From contig CM072875.1 of assembly GCA_036937835.1 (NCBI GenBank), positions 17,825,501-17,889,500 on the forward strand: a stretch of 64,000 nucleotides of DNA, given 5' to 3'. The position numbers were made by a program, and so were the translations under genes. Positions 12,201-25,827 of this stretch are shown in pieces. Source of the DNA: Pampus argenteus. Its lineage: Eukaryota > Chordata > Actinopteri > Scombriformes > Stromateidae. The notes under the pieces are model-generated. The model worked only from the letters and a program-made list of their open reading frames with translations. It did no database searches and was not told the origin of the DNA. Within the stretch, counting starts at the first letter, position 1, and each line of letters begins with the position of its first letter.

Positions 12201-15200
12201 TTTCATCATCTTGGAAGGATACCACTTTAATTTCAAAGTTGACATGCACTAGAGGAAAAGTAAAGTTGTCTCACACCATGCATCGGTTCGCTTCCATTCA
12301 TATGATGTAATGCTCTGTAAATGCTTTGACAGGATGTATTATTGCACTATAGAAAACATAATGATGAGTGATAATGGTAATGCAAAGCACTATTTTTCAC
12401 ACAAACACATCATCAGTCAAACAAGAGTTAGTTATCACTGAGGGAGGAAACCATTAGTCAGCATGCCAATTAATAAAACTTAATCAACTTACGCACAGGT
12501 CCATGATTACTGGGAATACCTGCAGAAAGAACAAAGAAACATTGTTTCATTAAAGCTTCGACTCAGCGTGCATGGGTTTCATTTTACTCTTGAAAACTGC
12601 AAGATTTCTTTTTTTGTATAATTCAACACTTATCCAATTGGTCTCCACTGTGTCTACTGATTAACGTCGGTCATGGCTCTGCAGAGAACCTGACCACTGT
12701 ATAGTCCAGCAACAGCCTTCTTCTGATGATAATAACAGGTCTGCCAGAGACGAAATGTCAACAGAATCTAACTCTGGCAGGAGCAAAGCTTGCTGTTTTT
12801 CCAGCTTTCAGTCTTAACACTATGCAATTTGGCTCCAGCTCTTTAGTTATCACACAGACAAAAGAGTGGTATTAATCTTCTTTATCGAAGTCATGGCAAA
12901 AAGACAAACAAAAACCCAAATAATGAAAGTATTTCTTAAAATATCTATTATTACTACTTTTTAAGAGCACAGTGGAAAACTATAAATATCTCAAGAGGCT
13001 CTCTGTAAAATCCTTAATTTTTCTTTGTAGTTAGAGAATAACTGGGGCCAAGGAGATGTTGCTTAGATAATTTTTGTTTTGCACATTCTGACAACCACAT
13101 TTTAAATAAAACCATGTCCAAGTTAAGGGTTTTTAGTAGATACATAAATCATGGCACTAAAGCTGAAATAAATAGTCGATTGATTGTGGTTGACTGACTC
13201 TAACTGTTTTGTCAATCAACTAATTGTTCAAGTAATCTGTCCAAAAACTCAAAACATTATTTGCTTCGATCACTGCAAATGCTGCATAACTTTCTTGTAG
13301 GAAATTGACGTTGCTGTATAAAATGTCACCTCTCTGCTGACCATCTGCAAAGAATTCATAGTGTTTGTTTTGAGCTTCTCAGTGTCAGTTTCAGGTTAGT
13401 GAAATTTCCAATATGTGGAAAAAAATATATAATAATAGTAATAATATTCCAGTGGGGAATTAATTTTGTTTGCACCTCATTCATCACTTCATTAACAGTT
13501 TGAGGCTGTCATAGCAACTGTTGGCAAGTGAATAAACTGTAGCAGCAGGAAAATCGCGGATTTTTTAAGCTCCCTGAAATGGACATTTGAAAGAAAGCAA
13601 GCAAGCGAGCCACAATAACTGATAGTTGTGCTATCTGAGAAATGGAGGGCAAACAATATTGGCCTTTGCAGGCAAAACACATTCTACAGTCTGATCAAAC
13701 CCGCAGCCCCAGCCCCTCTTAACCTGCGAACCTGCTTTGGAACACAAGATGAGTTGATGCTCCCTGCAAAGTGGACTGTCAACATAATTCTCAAAGTGAT
13801 TCCTCTTCTGCTCTGCAGGCAACTTACAGAATTTTCTCCTCCTTCTTTTAGGGAAACCAAGGATTTGAATCACTCTCAGTCACTCTGTGCTGCTGACAGC
13901 TATGGCCCATAGCAACACAGGGCTCCATTTTGGGACTCTAATTTATTATATGAAGGGTCATGTATGTCCATATATCTGCATGTGCAGGGATCTGAATATG
14001 TAATAGACCTTGCCCTGTTCCTACCTGTGAGATAAATGACTTCCATGATTAAAGAGGAAGACTTGATGACAGATGAAAGCTATTAAACCGTAATTACATT
14101 TTGCACGTTCAGCATATTTGTCTTGATACGAGGGCTGTATGTTTAATATCCTCATAGGAAATATGAGCTTCACATAATGGATAAAGGCATGTTACAGGGA
14201 CTGACTTCACTTATGAGGGAAATAAGAATAATTCAAGACAAAAGTGTGTTTATTCAACACCTGGGGGACCAATATTGTTACGTCACTTCCATGTGCAGCA
14301 TTATTGCATTTTATGCCAAGTGCTAATATTGCTTTTGATATGGCTAGACTTTGGTTTCATCAGTTCAGTGCAGATGTGGCCAAGTGTTGGATTTTTTTTT
14401 AATAACGGCCTGTCAATCTGACAGTGAGCATCACATTGCAGGGAGACTCATAACACAGAAGAGGTGCAGGGGTATATCCAGCAATATCTGCTTAGAGTTC
14501 ACAAACATTCCCACAAACAAACTCCCGCGCACAATCAGATGTATTGTGCATGTGCATGAACACACATGTACATACATGAATGCACACAACCACACATAGA
14601 TTAATATGACTCATATAAATTATCCTGTGATTTTCTCATCAACAATTAGCCCTAAAGAAGAGCACAGAGAAGCACCGTCACTGGTCAGATTTACTCACAC
14701 AAAATCGGGTGGATCAATAGCAATATCACATCTTTGTACAAGTCTAATCATAGCACCATGTCTGTGAATTCAAGTCAGACAATCAAACTGCGCATCTGAA
14801 AAACCTGCTGTCAATCCCAGCAGACTGCTGCCATGAGAGTTTCTGACTGCAAGGCTGAATCAGTGTGAACAGAGGACCAAAGGGCTAGATCTTCCACCAT
14901 CTGGCCTCGCCTGGCCATCCACCACCACATCCCTGAGTAGCTGTATTAGATTTATTGAGGCAATGAGCCCCCTGCCTCAGGCATGGGATTTGATAAATGT
15001 GACTCAACCGTCGTCCAAGATTATAATGGGGATAATGCAAAAGAGCACCTTCTGCCTAAGAGATACCATGTGAACAGGCAGAAAAAAAAATATCCAGCCT
15101 TAGTCATAGATAGGAATGCTACATGTAAGTGATGAAATATTGGAAGCAGTGATATCCACATTCATTTTCTACTGAATGAATAAAACCACAGCTGACTAAT

Positions 15201-18200
15201 GACTCCGAGCCCATTAAACACATGTGCAAAACTTAGACATATGCAATAAATTCTTATATCTTTAGAACAGAATAGGCTTCTGTCAGTGACTCAAAATGAC
15301 TTGCATGGATTTTCTGATCTACCGCCCCTAAGAAAATCAAACTACTCAGTTGGGTTGAGCTTGAAAGTTCATTCCTGACCTCGAAGATGGCAGCTTTACA
15401 AAAGAAATAAATATATATCGAGTTCAATATCGAGGTCTTAGGTCATGTAATAACAACGAGGCTGTCTCCACTACAGCTGAGCAATCCATCCACTAAGAAA
15501 GGCTGCACGAGTTGGTTGAAAACCACGAAAACAACAATTAAGTTTGGACCTAATGTTGAGAACTTTTTTGTCAAGCTAAGATTAGGGGATAATTTTTGGT
15601 TGTGACTACGGTTATGAAATGACTACATGGTTAAAAAGGAATCAAAACTAAGGCATAAACCTTTTGGTCTGTGGCGTTGCTGTTTAGACGTTTTTGAAAG
15701 CTCAATCCACCCTGACCTCATGCTGAGAGATGTTGAGGCAGAAAGCTGATGTCTGGCTACGTTGTTTGAACAATCAATTTCGCCCTGTAGTCTGATCACA
15801 AAAGTTGTTGTTTTACTACTGAAGGCTGTCTGATATGATGCTAACTATAAATTGTCTCACACAGTAGGAAGATTGTTAAATCTACCTCCAAAAAATGGTA
15901 GCAAAGAAGACGTATTACAAACTTTTCCCAGCCAAAGTACATAATTGTACAAAACATCTGCTCCAGACAACATTTTGGAGAGGTGCGAACCCAGAAGCAT
16001 AATGTGATAAAGATAAAGTCATAATGTTTCATTGTCACAACTCTCATCAAATATCAGTGTCTGATAAAAGGTGTGTTCCTACCTGTCCTGAACATTAGAA
16101 ATACTTACATATATTTGCCGTTCCTTTGGGTATAGGGAGGTAGGAGCCCACACTCCAGGCTCTTCCGTGGTAGTGCCTCTTACAGCGGCTGCAGTCTGGC
16201 CCTGTGGTGTTATGTTCACACTCACATCCCAGCTTCCCCTTGTCAAACACACAGCTGTTGGCATGCAGGTTGCACTTGCACCTGAGACAGAAAGATAACG
16301 GCAAAAGATGGAGACATGAACAGGCATCATTTTTGCATCCATTAAAATAAATACCTTTTGGAGGGAATACACATGTATACATGTCTGCCCTTTCTGCAGT
16401 GTTTATTTGTGCCATTATTAAATTTTTTGACAGGGATCAATTGAAATCTTGGTGGGTTATCTGACTTTGATTGTGCCCTCCACAAAGCTTCATTATGCTG
16501 TCTAAAAAAAAAAAACACGGAAAAAAACCCAAGGCCTCATTTGTCGCTGCCCCTGCGGAGAGAACAGCGATGCGAATAAGGTCACTTCTGCCAGTGTGAG
16601 AGCTACATGAAAGGCACTCTGTAAGATTTGCTAATTGAGCACAAAACAAGGATCTGATAGAGAAATGATTGTACAGAGAGAAGCTGTGCAGCATGAGAAT
16701 TCGTTTTTTTTTTCTTCTTTTCTTTCTCTTCAAAGTTACTGTCTTATTTGGAAAGGGAGCCGTCAGGAAACCCTACCGGTCGGCGGAGCTGGTTTATTAC
16801 ACAGATGCTCCTGACAGGAGAGGGGAGAAGGCCTGATGGCTTTCAACACTCAACCGAACCCACCCTCCTTTTGACCACATGTAACAAGTGTGCTTGTATT
16901 TCCAACAATTTTTGATTGCAGTTTGAGGCTTACTTGTGTGGATCTAACAACCTGCATGAACAGGGAGCAAATTGGATGTTCTCAGAATAAAACCTGTTTC
17001 GTTTTGAAGGGGTGTGTTTACTCCCAGTGAAGAGGCAGAACAAGCCAATGTTTGCTGTCACATGAGATACTACAGTGTCATATTCCATGTATATTCCAAA
17101 TATAATTCTCCATATTTGATTTTTACTCCTAAGAGAATCAAAGGCTACAACTGGTGACCTCAGCTTCTCGGGAGCAAGGCAGGTTGATACGGACACAATC
17201 GGGGGCGACCATCTACTGGATCTGACACTCTACCCGTCCCCAGGGCTTTCAGCCTGCTCATGGTTTCAAATCATGCCCATGTTTGTTTTTACAAAGTGCT
17301 TCAGATGGAAGATTTCTCCCCCGTTTGAGCCAGAATAGCCGGATATCTATTGCCTTTCACCAGTGAACATGAGACAGAGAAATGACAGCAGCAGTCAGAA
17401 ATACATCCATTTTAATTGACTTCCTGGCCTTGCTGACATCTCACATTAATGATAGATAACTGCGGGAAACAAAGGAAACTATACCCTGTTCTGTTTAGCT
17501 GATAAGCAGCAGTAGAAAATTAAACGAGGTCTAGAATATATAATGTTTATATATTATATGAACTTATGTTCATAAAAAATCTTTTTTTCAGTATATTATG
17601 AAGAATTTATTAAATGTTTGTACATTAATTAACTGTAAAAACATGTTTTATTGTGTTAATAAACATTAATTGTTAGTATACACTGCAAAAATGCTAAGTT
17701 AAAATAAAATGTTACACCCCCCAAAATTAATCAATAAATTTAAAAATAAGCAGAGACGTATTTTTGAAGAGGTATCGTAATATTTGAAATCCCCGTGAGA
17801 TGAGAGGTTCAACAGTTCTTTTTAAATTAAATGGCAGCATAGGTCATTTCTACCTGCGCTCCAGAATAACCCGTAACGTAGTATGCTGTGGCGAAGGTCT
17901 GCTTAGAAAAAGATTGTGGTTTGGAATAAAATGATCATTAAAATGTGGTAAAAATGTCCGGACATGATGGTAAAAGTCTCTGGTTTAACTGCAGTAAAAT
18001 GCCCGATGTGACGGTAAAATGCCCGGTCAGTGATCATGAACAGTAACATCTAACTATCTATCCATAACTATAGGTCATTTTTGCCACTAAATATACGACT
18101 TATAGTGTTGTTTTTCTTGAGAAGACTTGGAGCGATTGTAACACTAGAATGAGTGTATAAATGTTTCCCCGCTGCCTCTGTATCTCTGATATACAATAAG

Positions 18201-21200
18201 ATTTTGACATGTTTCAATGACTCAAAGGACTCATACCTACAGTGATTATGCAGAAATATACTGTAGATGATAATTCAAACCTTGGAGTTCAATCCACAAC
18301 TTCTAAAGTATGTTCATAAAAGAAAATCACCATCTTTTTTTCTCATCTTAAGTGCTGTCTTATAATATTATCAGCCATAATGGCTGCGACTGAATAGAAA
18401 CCCATTTGCACCAGCTAAATGCTACTGCCGCTTACCACGCATTCCCCATAGTCCTTAACTTTTTAATCAATTAAAGTCCCTGCTCCATAAAATTAATGAC
18501 TGGGTGTAGCTCTTATGCCATGCAGACAGCAGCAGCTCCCTGAAGTCAAGAGTGATGAGATTTGACCTTCCACTTAATTAAAAACCAGCAAAAATCTGGA
18601 TCATCAGGCCCAACCGGTGTGGGTAGCAAGCTGATAGAGTAGAGGATGTGGACTCAGGGGATCTCTGGGATGTGATGCTTTTGCCGCTGGCATTGTCATA
18701 TTGAAATCAGAGTTTTGCTGCACCTGGTTTGGGTCACAAGAGGGAAGAGATCCCCCGTATGTCCGGCCTTTTGACCCGGTACCATTACAAAGATACATTT
18801 CATGAAGTTTTAATGATCTCTTATCCCGCGTTCAGCCCAATGGCATTTGGTATTATCCAATATCCAAACAAGTGACCCTCCCTCAGGAGACACTAGAGAT
18901 CATCTAACTCCTACGTCCTTCCCATCAACTGCACCCCTTCAGCTAGGGGTAAACTGCTCTTAGAAGATGAAATGAACACAGTTATGGAGACAAAAGTTAA
19001 ACGCCCTGCTCCTTTTTGCAATGTTACCCCTACTTCCTCTTTGTGATGACATCAGATTGTTCATGCATGCCAAAAGCCGTCCGTCTGTTCTGTAGCCTTT
19101 TGTTGCTAGGTGGGCTCATCAGGAGGGGGATCTTAAAGAGGAAGGCTAAAATGAACCGTTTCAGACAAATGCTGAACCGAAGGGGGCTGCATAAAGAGCC
19201 TGTATACGATGTATACATCCAGTAGAGCCCCCAGAATATTAATATAGACCTGGAAAATGTGTTGCGAGATACAAAGTCTCGCATGCAAAGTCTATGGTTT
19301 GTCTGTAGTGACTCGGATGTTGCTTCTATAAAGACATTTTACTGTTGAATTTTATAAATGAGAATTGTCAAATGCTATGAACGCTGCAAAATCTGGGCAA
19401 AAAACAAAAAAAACAAACCCAAACTTTATGCATGGTTACAGAAATTTCACTAAAGACTGTAATTTGGATGGACTAACTCTTTAACATTCAACAAGGGTCG
19501 AATTGATGGGTTATCTAATTACCGGTGTTGTCACGACCTTCTTAGTAATAAATGACTTCCTTTAATCTTCACACTGATAAAAGAAGACATTATACTGTAT
19601 CTGATTTATGCCGCCCCTGGTGAATAAAGTGATACAGATTGTAATTTGTTTTCTGTCTGCGGTGTGGCCTGTGAATGCAGGTGTTAAATGTAACAATGAA
19701 CAAATCTCAACAGTGAAGTGAGGTGAGGCGAGGGGCTAGTTTCTGTTGATATTCGGGAGTAGACGGCAGCAGTGCCCTGTTTCTTCTCCTCTGGCTGCTG
19801 TCTAACCTTGGCTTCTCCTGGCTGCCTGGCACCGCGTTGACAGCCTCACTATGTCTAACACGGCTTTTCTTCCCTGTGACAGCTCCTAGCATCTCTGATT
19901 CGAGAGAATAGAAGAGAGGAGCACAGAACTTGTTAAATAAGAAGCTCAAAGTTAAAGAGGCTGAACAGACGCGGAGAAGAGAGATGAGAGCGAAACCTCT
20001 CTTCTGTTATATCTACTATTATAGCAACATTATTTAGACAATTTCAAAGTGAAAAGCCTTTAATGAAGATATTTAAAATCACTTGAAATTTTTTTATTCA
20101 GTTAAATTACCATAAATTAATGGCCAAGTTTAGATCAAGCAATTAACTGTCAAAGTACAACAGCTCTGCTATGAATTCTACTTTTATCGTGGCTCCAAAA
20201 CAGTCCTCCGATGTCTCAGAAATGTAGGATGACCATCTCGTAATGTGACTGAGGTTCAAACCAACTATTGGCAATGGACCATGAAATGATGCACTGGTCA
20301 ACGTGATACTGGTGTTAAACCCAAAGATCATGGAGGTAATGATGAAAGTAAAAGGTGCAAAACGAAGTGTTTGGGATTGCAACAAAGACAAAAATCTTGT
20401 TTAGTTGTGGCAGCAGAAGCCTTGTTTGTATGACGTGTCCTCCGTTATGTGTGTTACTGTGACCACAAGGACTCGTCTTGCTTAGCTTCGTTGGTTTACG
20501 CGTTGATGAACATTTTCTCGCATATTGACTTGCATACATGCATCAAGTTTATCCATGTTGCACAGTGCGGCTTGCGATAAACTTATAAGATTGCTGAAAA
20601 GGTCCGTAGTCGCCTTTACCTCTCAGACAAATACACAACCAATAAATTACAGTGAACCCAATGTATCGGCGTTTCGGCGTATCAGGTCCCCCCCCCCACT
20701 ATGGTTTAGCTTGGGCTCTCCTCTTCGTGGGGGCAATGTTGTTATTGACCCCATTGATTGTTTACACCTGTGGTAGCGTATGAATGCAGAGAACCACAGG
20801 GTAAGGCCATACACTGATGAAGGGCTGAGAATTGAAATACTTGTTTGTTTGTTTATTCCCTTTCTGCTGCTGTGAAGAAAATAAAGACATGGAGAAAAAC
20901 TGTGGAAGCAACTTCTACTAAATGGATTTTGATACGAAAAATGAAACTTATTTTGGCTTTTTTAGCCCTTCGGACCAATGCCAAAAACTGCAAATATTTA
21001 TGCAGACACTTTTATAAAATGAATATATGGAAAGCTGCTGTCTTGCTTTAAGAGATTTAACTCGTGACCACCACTCTGACTGACTGAGCAAACCAGTCTC
21101 CCTCAGCTCTATATCTCACCTATTCCCTTGCATAAGTTGCCCATGGTCAGAACCTGTAATGTGTCTCCATGCTGTATAAATACATACTGAGGTTTCCTGA

Positions 21201-22155
21201 AAACTTTCTTCGACAAGACACTTGGAGAGCCTCACATTTCATGACCAGTGATAGCTCTGACAGATATGGAGAGATCAAGGCTGTTGAAGGAAACTCTGGC
21301 CTTGCTGAAAGTTTTACATGAGTGTCAGCATGTTACCTGGACAAACCAGAAAAGAAAAAAAACCTTACAGGGAGAGAGAGGCTGTTCGATGTCTTTTAGG
21401 TGAGGGGAAGGATTGCTGTGATACACGTGAGCAACACAGGCACCAAAATGGGGAAATTTAATCTAAAAACCAGGATGTTGGTCCTACTTCCGTTATGTTT
21501 ACTAGTGCTGTGATCCTGTTTGTTACTGTCCTGTTCCTCATTTAAGCAATATCTCACACAATTATGATTGAATTTGTTGGGAGAAAGATTAGTTTATTCA
21601 TTCTGCTAAAGGTAAATAATGCTAACTGGTCCATGAGTGTATTATATTGCCACATTTCTTATAGTTTCTTATTATAATAATTGTTTCTGGTGCCAAAAAA
21701 CACTGAAAATCTGTGCTCAGCTTGAATTCACAATGTTGAAGACCACAAACCAAACCTTAGTGTGGTTATAGACAAACTCAGGCTTGAGGATATTTAAAAT
21801 AAAAAAATAATAATAATCCAGCACTACTGTTTACTGTATGTCTGGTCAGGATTTAGAAAAACATGCATGCATTTATCTTCAGTTCAGGCTTGACTATAAC
21901 GATGTCTTTACTGCAGCTGATTCAGAAACCTGCTGCTGGAGTTCTTACAAGTGATCATTTCACTGACTTCCTGTACAAGTACAAGCAAACATACTTTACA
22001 GTACACAGCTCCACATGCTGTATAATACAATTAGATTAACGTTTGTGTATTTGCCAACTGTACAGTCCTCTTAGTGACCTGTACCTTCTGCCACAGGGGA
22101 CAGTGAAAAAGATGATGAGCTGGGTGGAGATGGTGCATTGTGTCTGTGTGTCTGT

Positions 22156-22203
<48 letters not shown>

Positions 22204-23666
22204 TTTACAGCCTGTGATCTTTGATGATCTGGTGATAATTCTGTCCATTTTATTTATTATTATTATTATTAGTCTTTACTCAGATGTGTTTCTGTACCAG
22301 ACTATAATCGATAGTGACAAGATGCTCTGGATTATGGCGGTATACGACCGGACCAGTAGATCTGTACAGGGTCCAAATTAAACAAAGCGTTCAGTCTCTC
22401 TGCACCATCTGGAACAAAATTTCTAAAATAAATAAATAAATAAAAATAAAAAAATTCAAAAATGCTCTTTTTTTCTGGTCCTACTTTCAGTTCTTCTTTT
22501 TCTTTAATTAAAGCTTAAAACATTTTGTTTGTTATGCATTCATACTGGGATGTGATGTTCTGTTTTGTTTACTCAATTTCAGCTCATTCTTATCCTGTGT
22601 TTACTCTTTAAATTGAGTGTTTAAACCTTGATTATATAAAGTAAATAGAACCAACTAAGCATTTACCTTTTTGAATAGGGCTGTAGCTACCAATGAGGAC
22701 ACTGAGGTCATGTCCTCAGTATTTTTACAGCATATTTGTGATATTTTCTTTAGTGACATCGGGGTGAGCTTAGTTTACGAGTCTCCGATTACAAAAACAA
22801 CCCTAAAATATTATTTACAAAAAATACAATAGTTTATAGAATAAATTAAATATTAAGGTCGGGAGGACTCATGATCTTTAGTATTTCTTAAATCCTGGCT
22901 TGCCTCTCCCTCTGGATTATGTGGTTTCCCAAACTGTGTTACATTTGTGGAATAAAATTAATTATTCGTGTATATTCAAATCAATAATAAAATCTAATAT
23001 CTGTTGAATTGGCTTTAGGAAACTCCAGAACACAAAACGAAAATTCTTACACGAGCAACAGTAATTTGATGAGGAACAAGGCACCATAATGCGTTTGACA
23101 GTGCTACTTTACATTAACGCCTTTTACATTTCAGACGGCGTTGAAGTTTTTCACATGGAAAGGGGGGAGTCGAGAGAGTCACCTCATTACATCAGGCTGT
23201 GTCACCGTGAAATTGAAGAGTCCGATTAGGGTTGTTTCCGTCGCTCTGTGCTGTGGCCAATTTTGTCATTCTTCGAGTTGTAATGTAATACATCTCAAGC
23301 AAATTGTTTGTGTCTCCTATCGAAATATAAAGTAGCCCCGCTAGGGCTCCCCGAATTGTTGGAGAAATATTAGGAATGGATCACAAGTTAATTCCCCCTT
23401 CTCCAATTTTCTGCTAAGGCAAGATGAAATTTGAATTTGCGTGGCTTGGGCCACTGCCACTGAAAGCCTGTGATTTGTTTCAATGACAGGGCCTATTATT
23501 GAGGTTGTGCATTGATGTAGGCATACAGCATGGTAATGTCTGCCCCCCCTCATTCTACCTCAGCCCTCACAGTGGAGGGGCCTTCTCATTCATGTGATGT
23601 AAACCGCTGCGACAAGGAGGAGGCCGTGAAGAAATCGACAACAGGGGGACATATTAATATGGAAAT

Positions 23667-23711
<45 letters not shown>

Positions 23712-25781
23712 AGAGACAGAGAGAGAGAGAGAGAGAGAGCACATAGTGTTGCTTACTTTATGCACCCTTCTACAGTATGAAAGGTGAAAAGTACAAATAA
23801 AAATCTGCTTTTCTCTCACCTTTTTCTCTCTCTCTCACACACACACACAGACACACACGCACACACACATAAACATCTACACAAATGTATACACTATTTG
23901 AACTCATGAAGCCACAACAACCTCGTTTGCTCCACCACCGGTAAAGCGTACAGTAAGTGTAGCACGAGGATATGTTGATGATTTTACTATTCACTTGGAG
24001 CGCTGCCGGCCCTCCAGAGACATCTTATGTTGATGTACTTTCTCTGGCACCCATATTTTATTTACAAAGAAAGCCCGGGCCTTAATGAGCACTAATTAAA
24101 CGCTGGAGACTGGGAGATGACTGGCAGAAAACATCGCAGCATGTGACAGACATCTGGTGCAAGATAAGTGAGCAGGCGTTGGCAGAGTCAGAGAAAACCT
24201 TACGGTGATAGCGGAGTGACGCTGGGGGTCGCGTGAACCTGCACTTGAACCTGACTTTCAATCTCTGTCAATCAAGCTGGCTACAGCTGTCATGGTTCAC
24301 AGGGCACGGGCTTGGAGGATTGCAAGTGTGTGTTTGCGTGTGTGTATGCGCAAACTGTATGTGGGAGACTGGATTAGAGCCAGTCAGTTTATGTCTGATG
24401 ATTCCAGTCTATTACCAAACATGCTGTTATGTGTTTGATAGTGTAGGCTAGCTATGAATAATAATAATAATAATAAAAATTACTGAGTGGGTTTAGCAAG
24501 ATACATTTACTTTCAAAGCAAGATAAGTGTTGTCCTTGTAGTATTTTATATTACCTCTTCAGTAAACAGTTTGGTCTTCACTCTCATTAGCAGGACCAGT
24601 ATTTTTTATTTATTTTTATTTTTTAGTACATGTTCCTCAAAGCACACCATGCTTTTTTGAGCAATCAAAAAAAGTGAGTATAAAAAGATAAAAAACAGAT
24701 TTCCCCCCCTACAGTTTCTCTATTCATTTCAAAGTGGGATAATATTTTCTGTAAATCTTATCTTCATAAATTATGGTCTAAAGGAAATTTTATAGTCCTC
24801 TCCGAATTGTCAGGAACATAATTCTGGTGGAAAAAAATACATTTTTAATGAATCAACCTTAAAAAAAAAAAAAAAAAAATCACGATATGGGTTTATAGTC
24901 GCTCATTAATACTCCCAAGGACATGACCTCTGAGTTCTCAATGATAACTACGCCATTTAACTGTTCTACACATCCTTCAAATTAGGTTACTGTCCACTGT
25001 AATTCAAGGGGACAGGTTACAATACCTGTCATCCGTAGATTACTGTACTGCACTATTGAACCATGTCCAGCATATATCGATATCGGGATATGCATGCTTT
25101 GAAACTTCAGTCATAGTAAAAAAAAAAAAGGCTTGTTGCTAACAAGTGGCTAAATGAGACTACAGAGGTTGTGACATCAAACTTTCCAACTTGTAGATTT
25201 ATCAATTTACAATATTTTGCATTTGTAGCTTTTCAAGTGATGGAACGAATATTTGAATATTAAAGACGAGTGCATGCGTGGCTGGACCTTTTTTACCTTG
25301 CTTCAATTATTATAAACTGTGTTGGTTTTCAACAAGTATACATTTAAATGTCTAAACTGAAAATCAACAAGAAACTCCATCAAGCTCCTCAACAACATCC
25401 TTTACTCAAACACTTCAGAGGAAAAATTATATTGATTTATTTCCTCCTGCTGCCTTCTGTCCAGCCATCTAAGCTTACAAGCTAGAGAGACAGAGGAGGA
25501 GATAGTGAGGGAGCTATTTGTTTAATAGAAGGATATGATATTCAAAATGTCAGTAGTTTAAATGAATGGAGCGAAAAGTCCTGGCATATTACACAGGAGA
25601 TCATACCGTATAATATCATTACACTGTTTTTTTTCTTGAATTCCTGTGTGACCGCTGCAGCGCGCGTAGATATCTTCAGGGTTTTAGATCATCAGTGTAT
25701 GTTTTAGCGGGCTGTGATGCTGTCATGTGCACTGCGGAGGAGCTACAAATTTAGAATACTTTTAAGTGTGCAATACAATTG

Positions 25782-25827
<46 letters not shown>

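Larger units (their letters stand above)
6231..12492 (-). other. ntng1: ntng1 intron between microexon and last exon
   Basis: This 6.26-kb intron runs from donor GTAAGT (12492) to acceptor CCGCAG (6231). In mammals the alternatively used exons for laminin-EGF repeats 2 and 3 lie in this interval. I looked on the minus strand for the conserved CECFGHS, CKHNTRGQHC and CECKTGTTGPKC blocks and saw none. It holds a foldback element (9031..9266), a teleost repeat (10485..10582), one copy of an AT-rich dispersed repeat (10621..10731), and A/T tracts at 7169..7188 and about 11421..11441. Confidence 0.7.
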
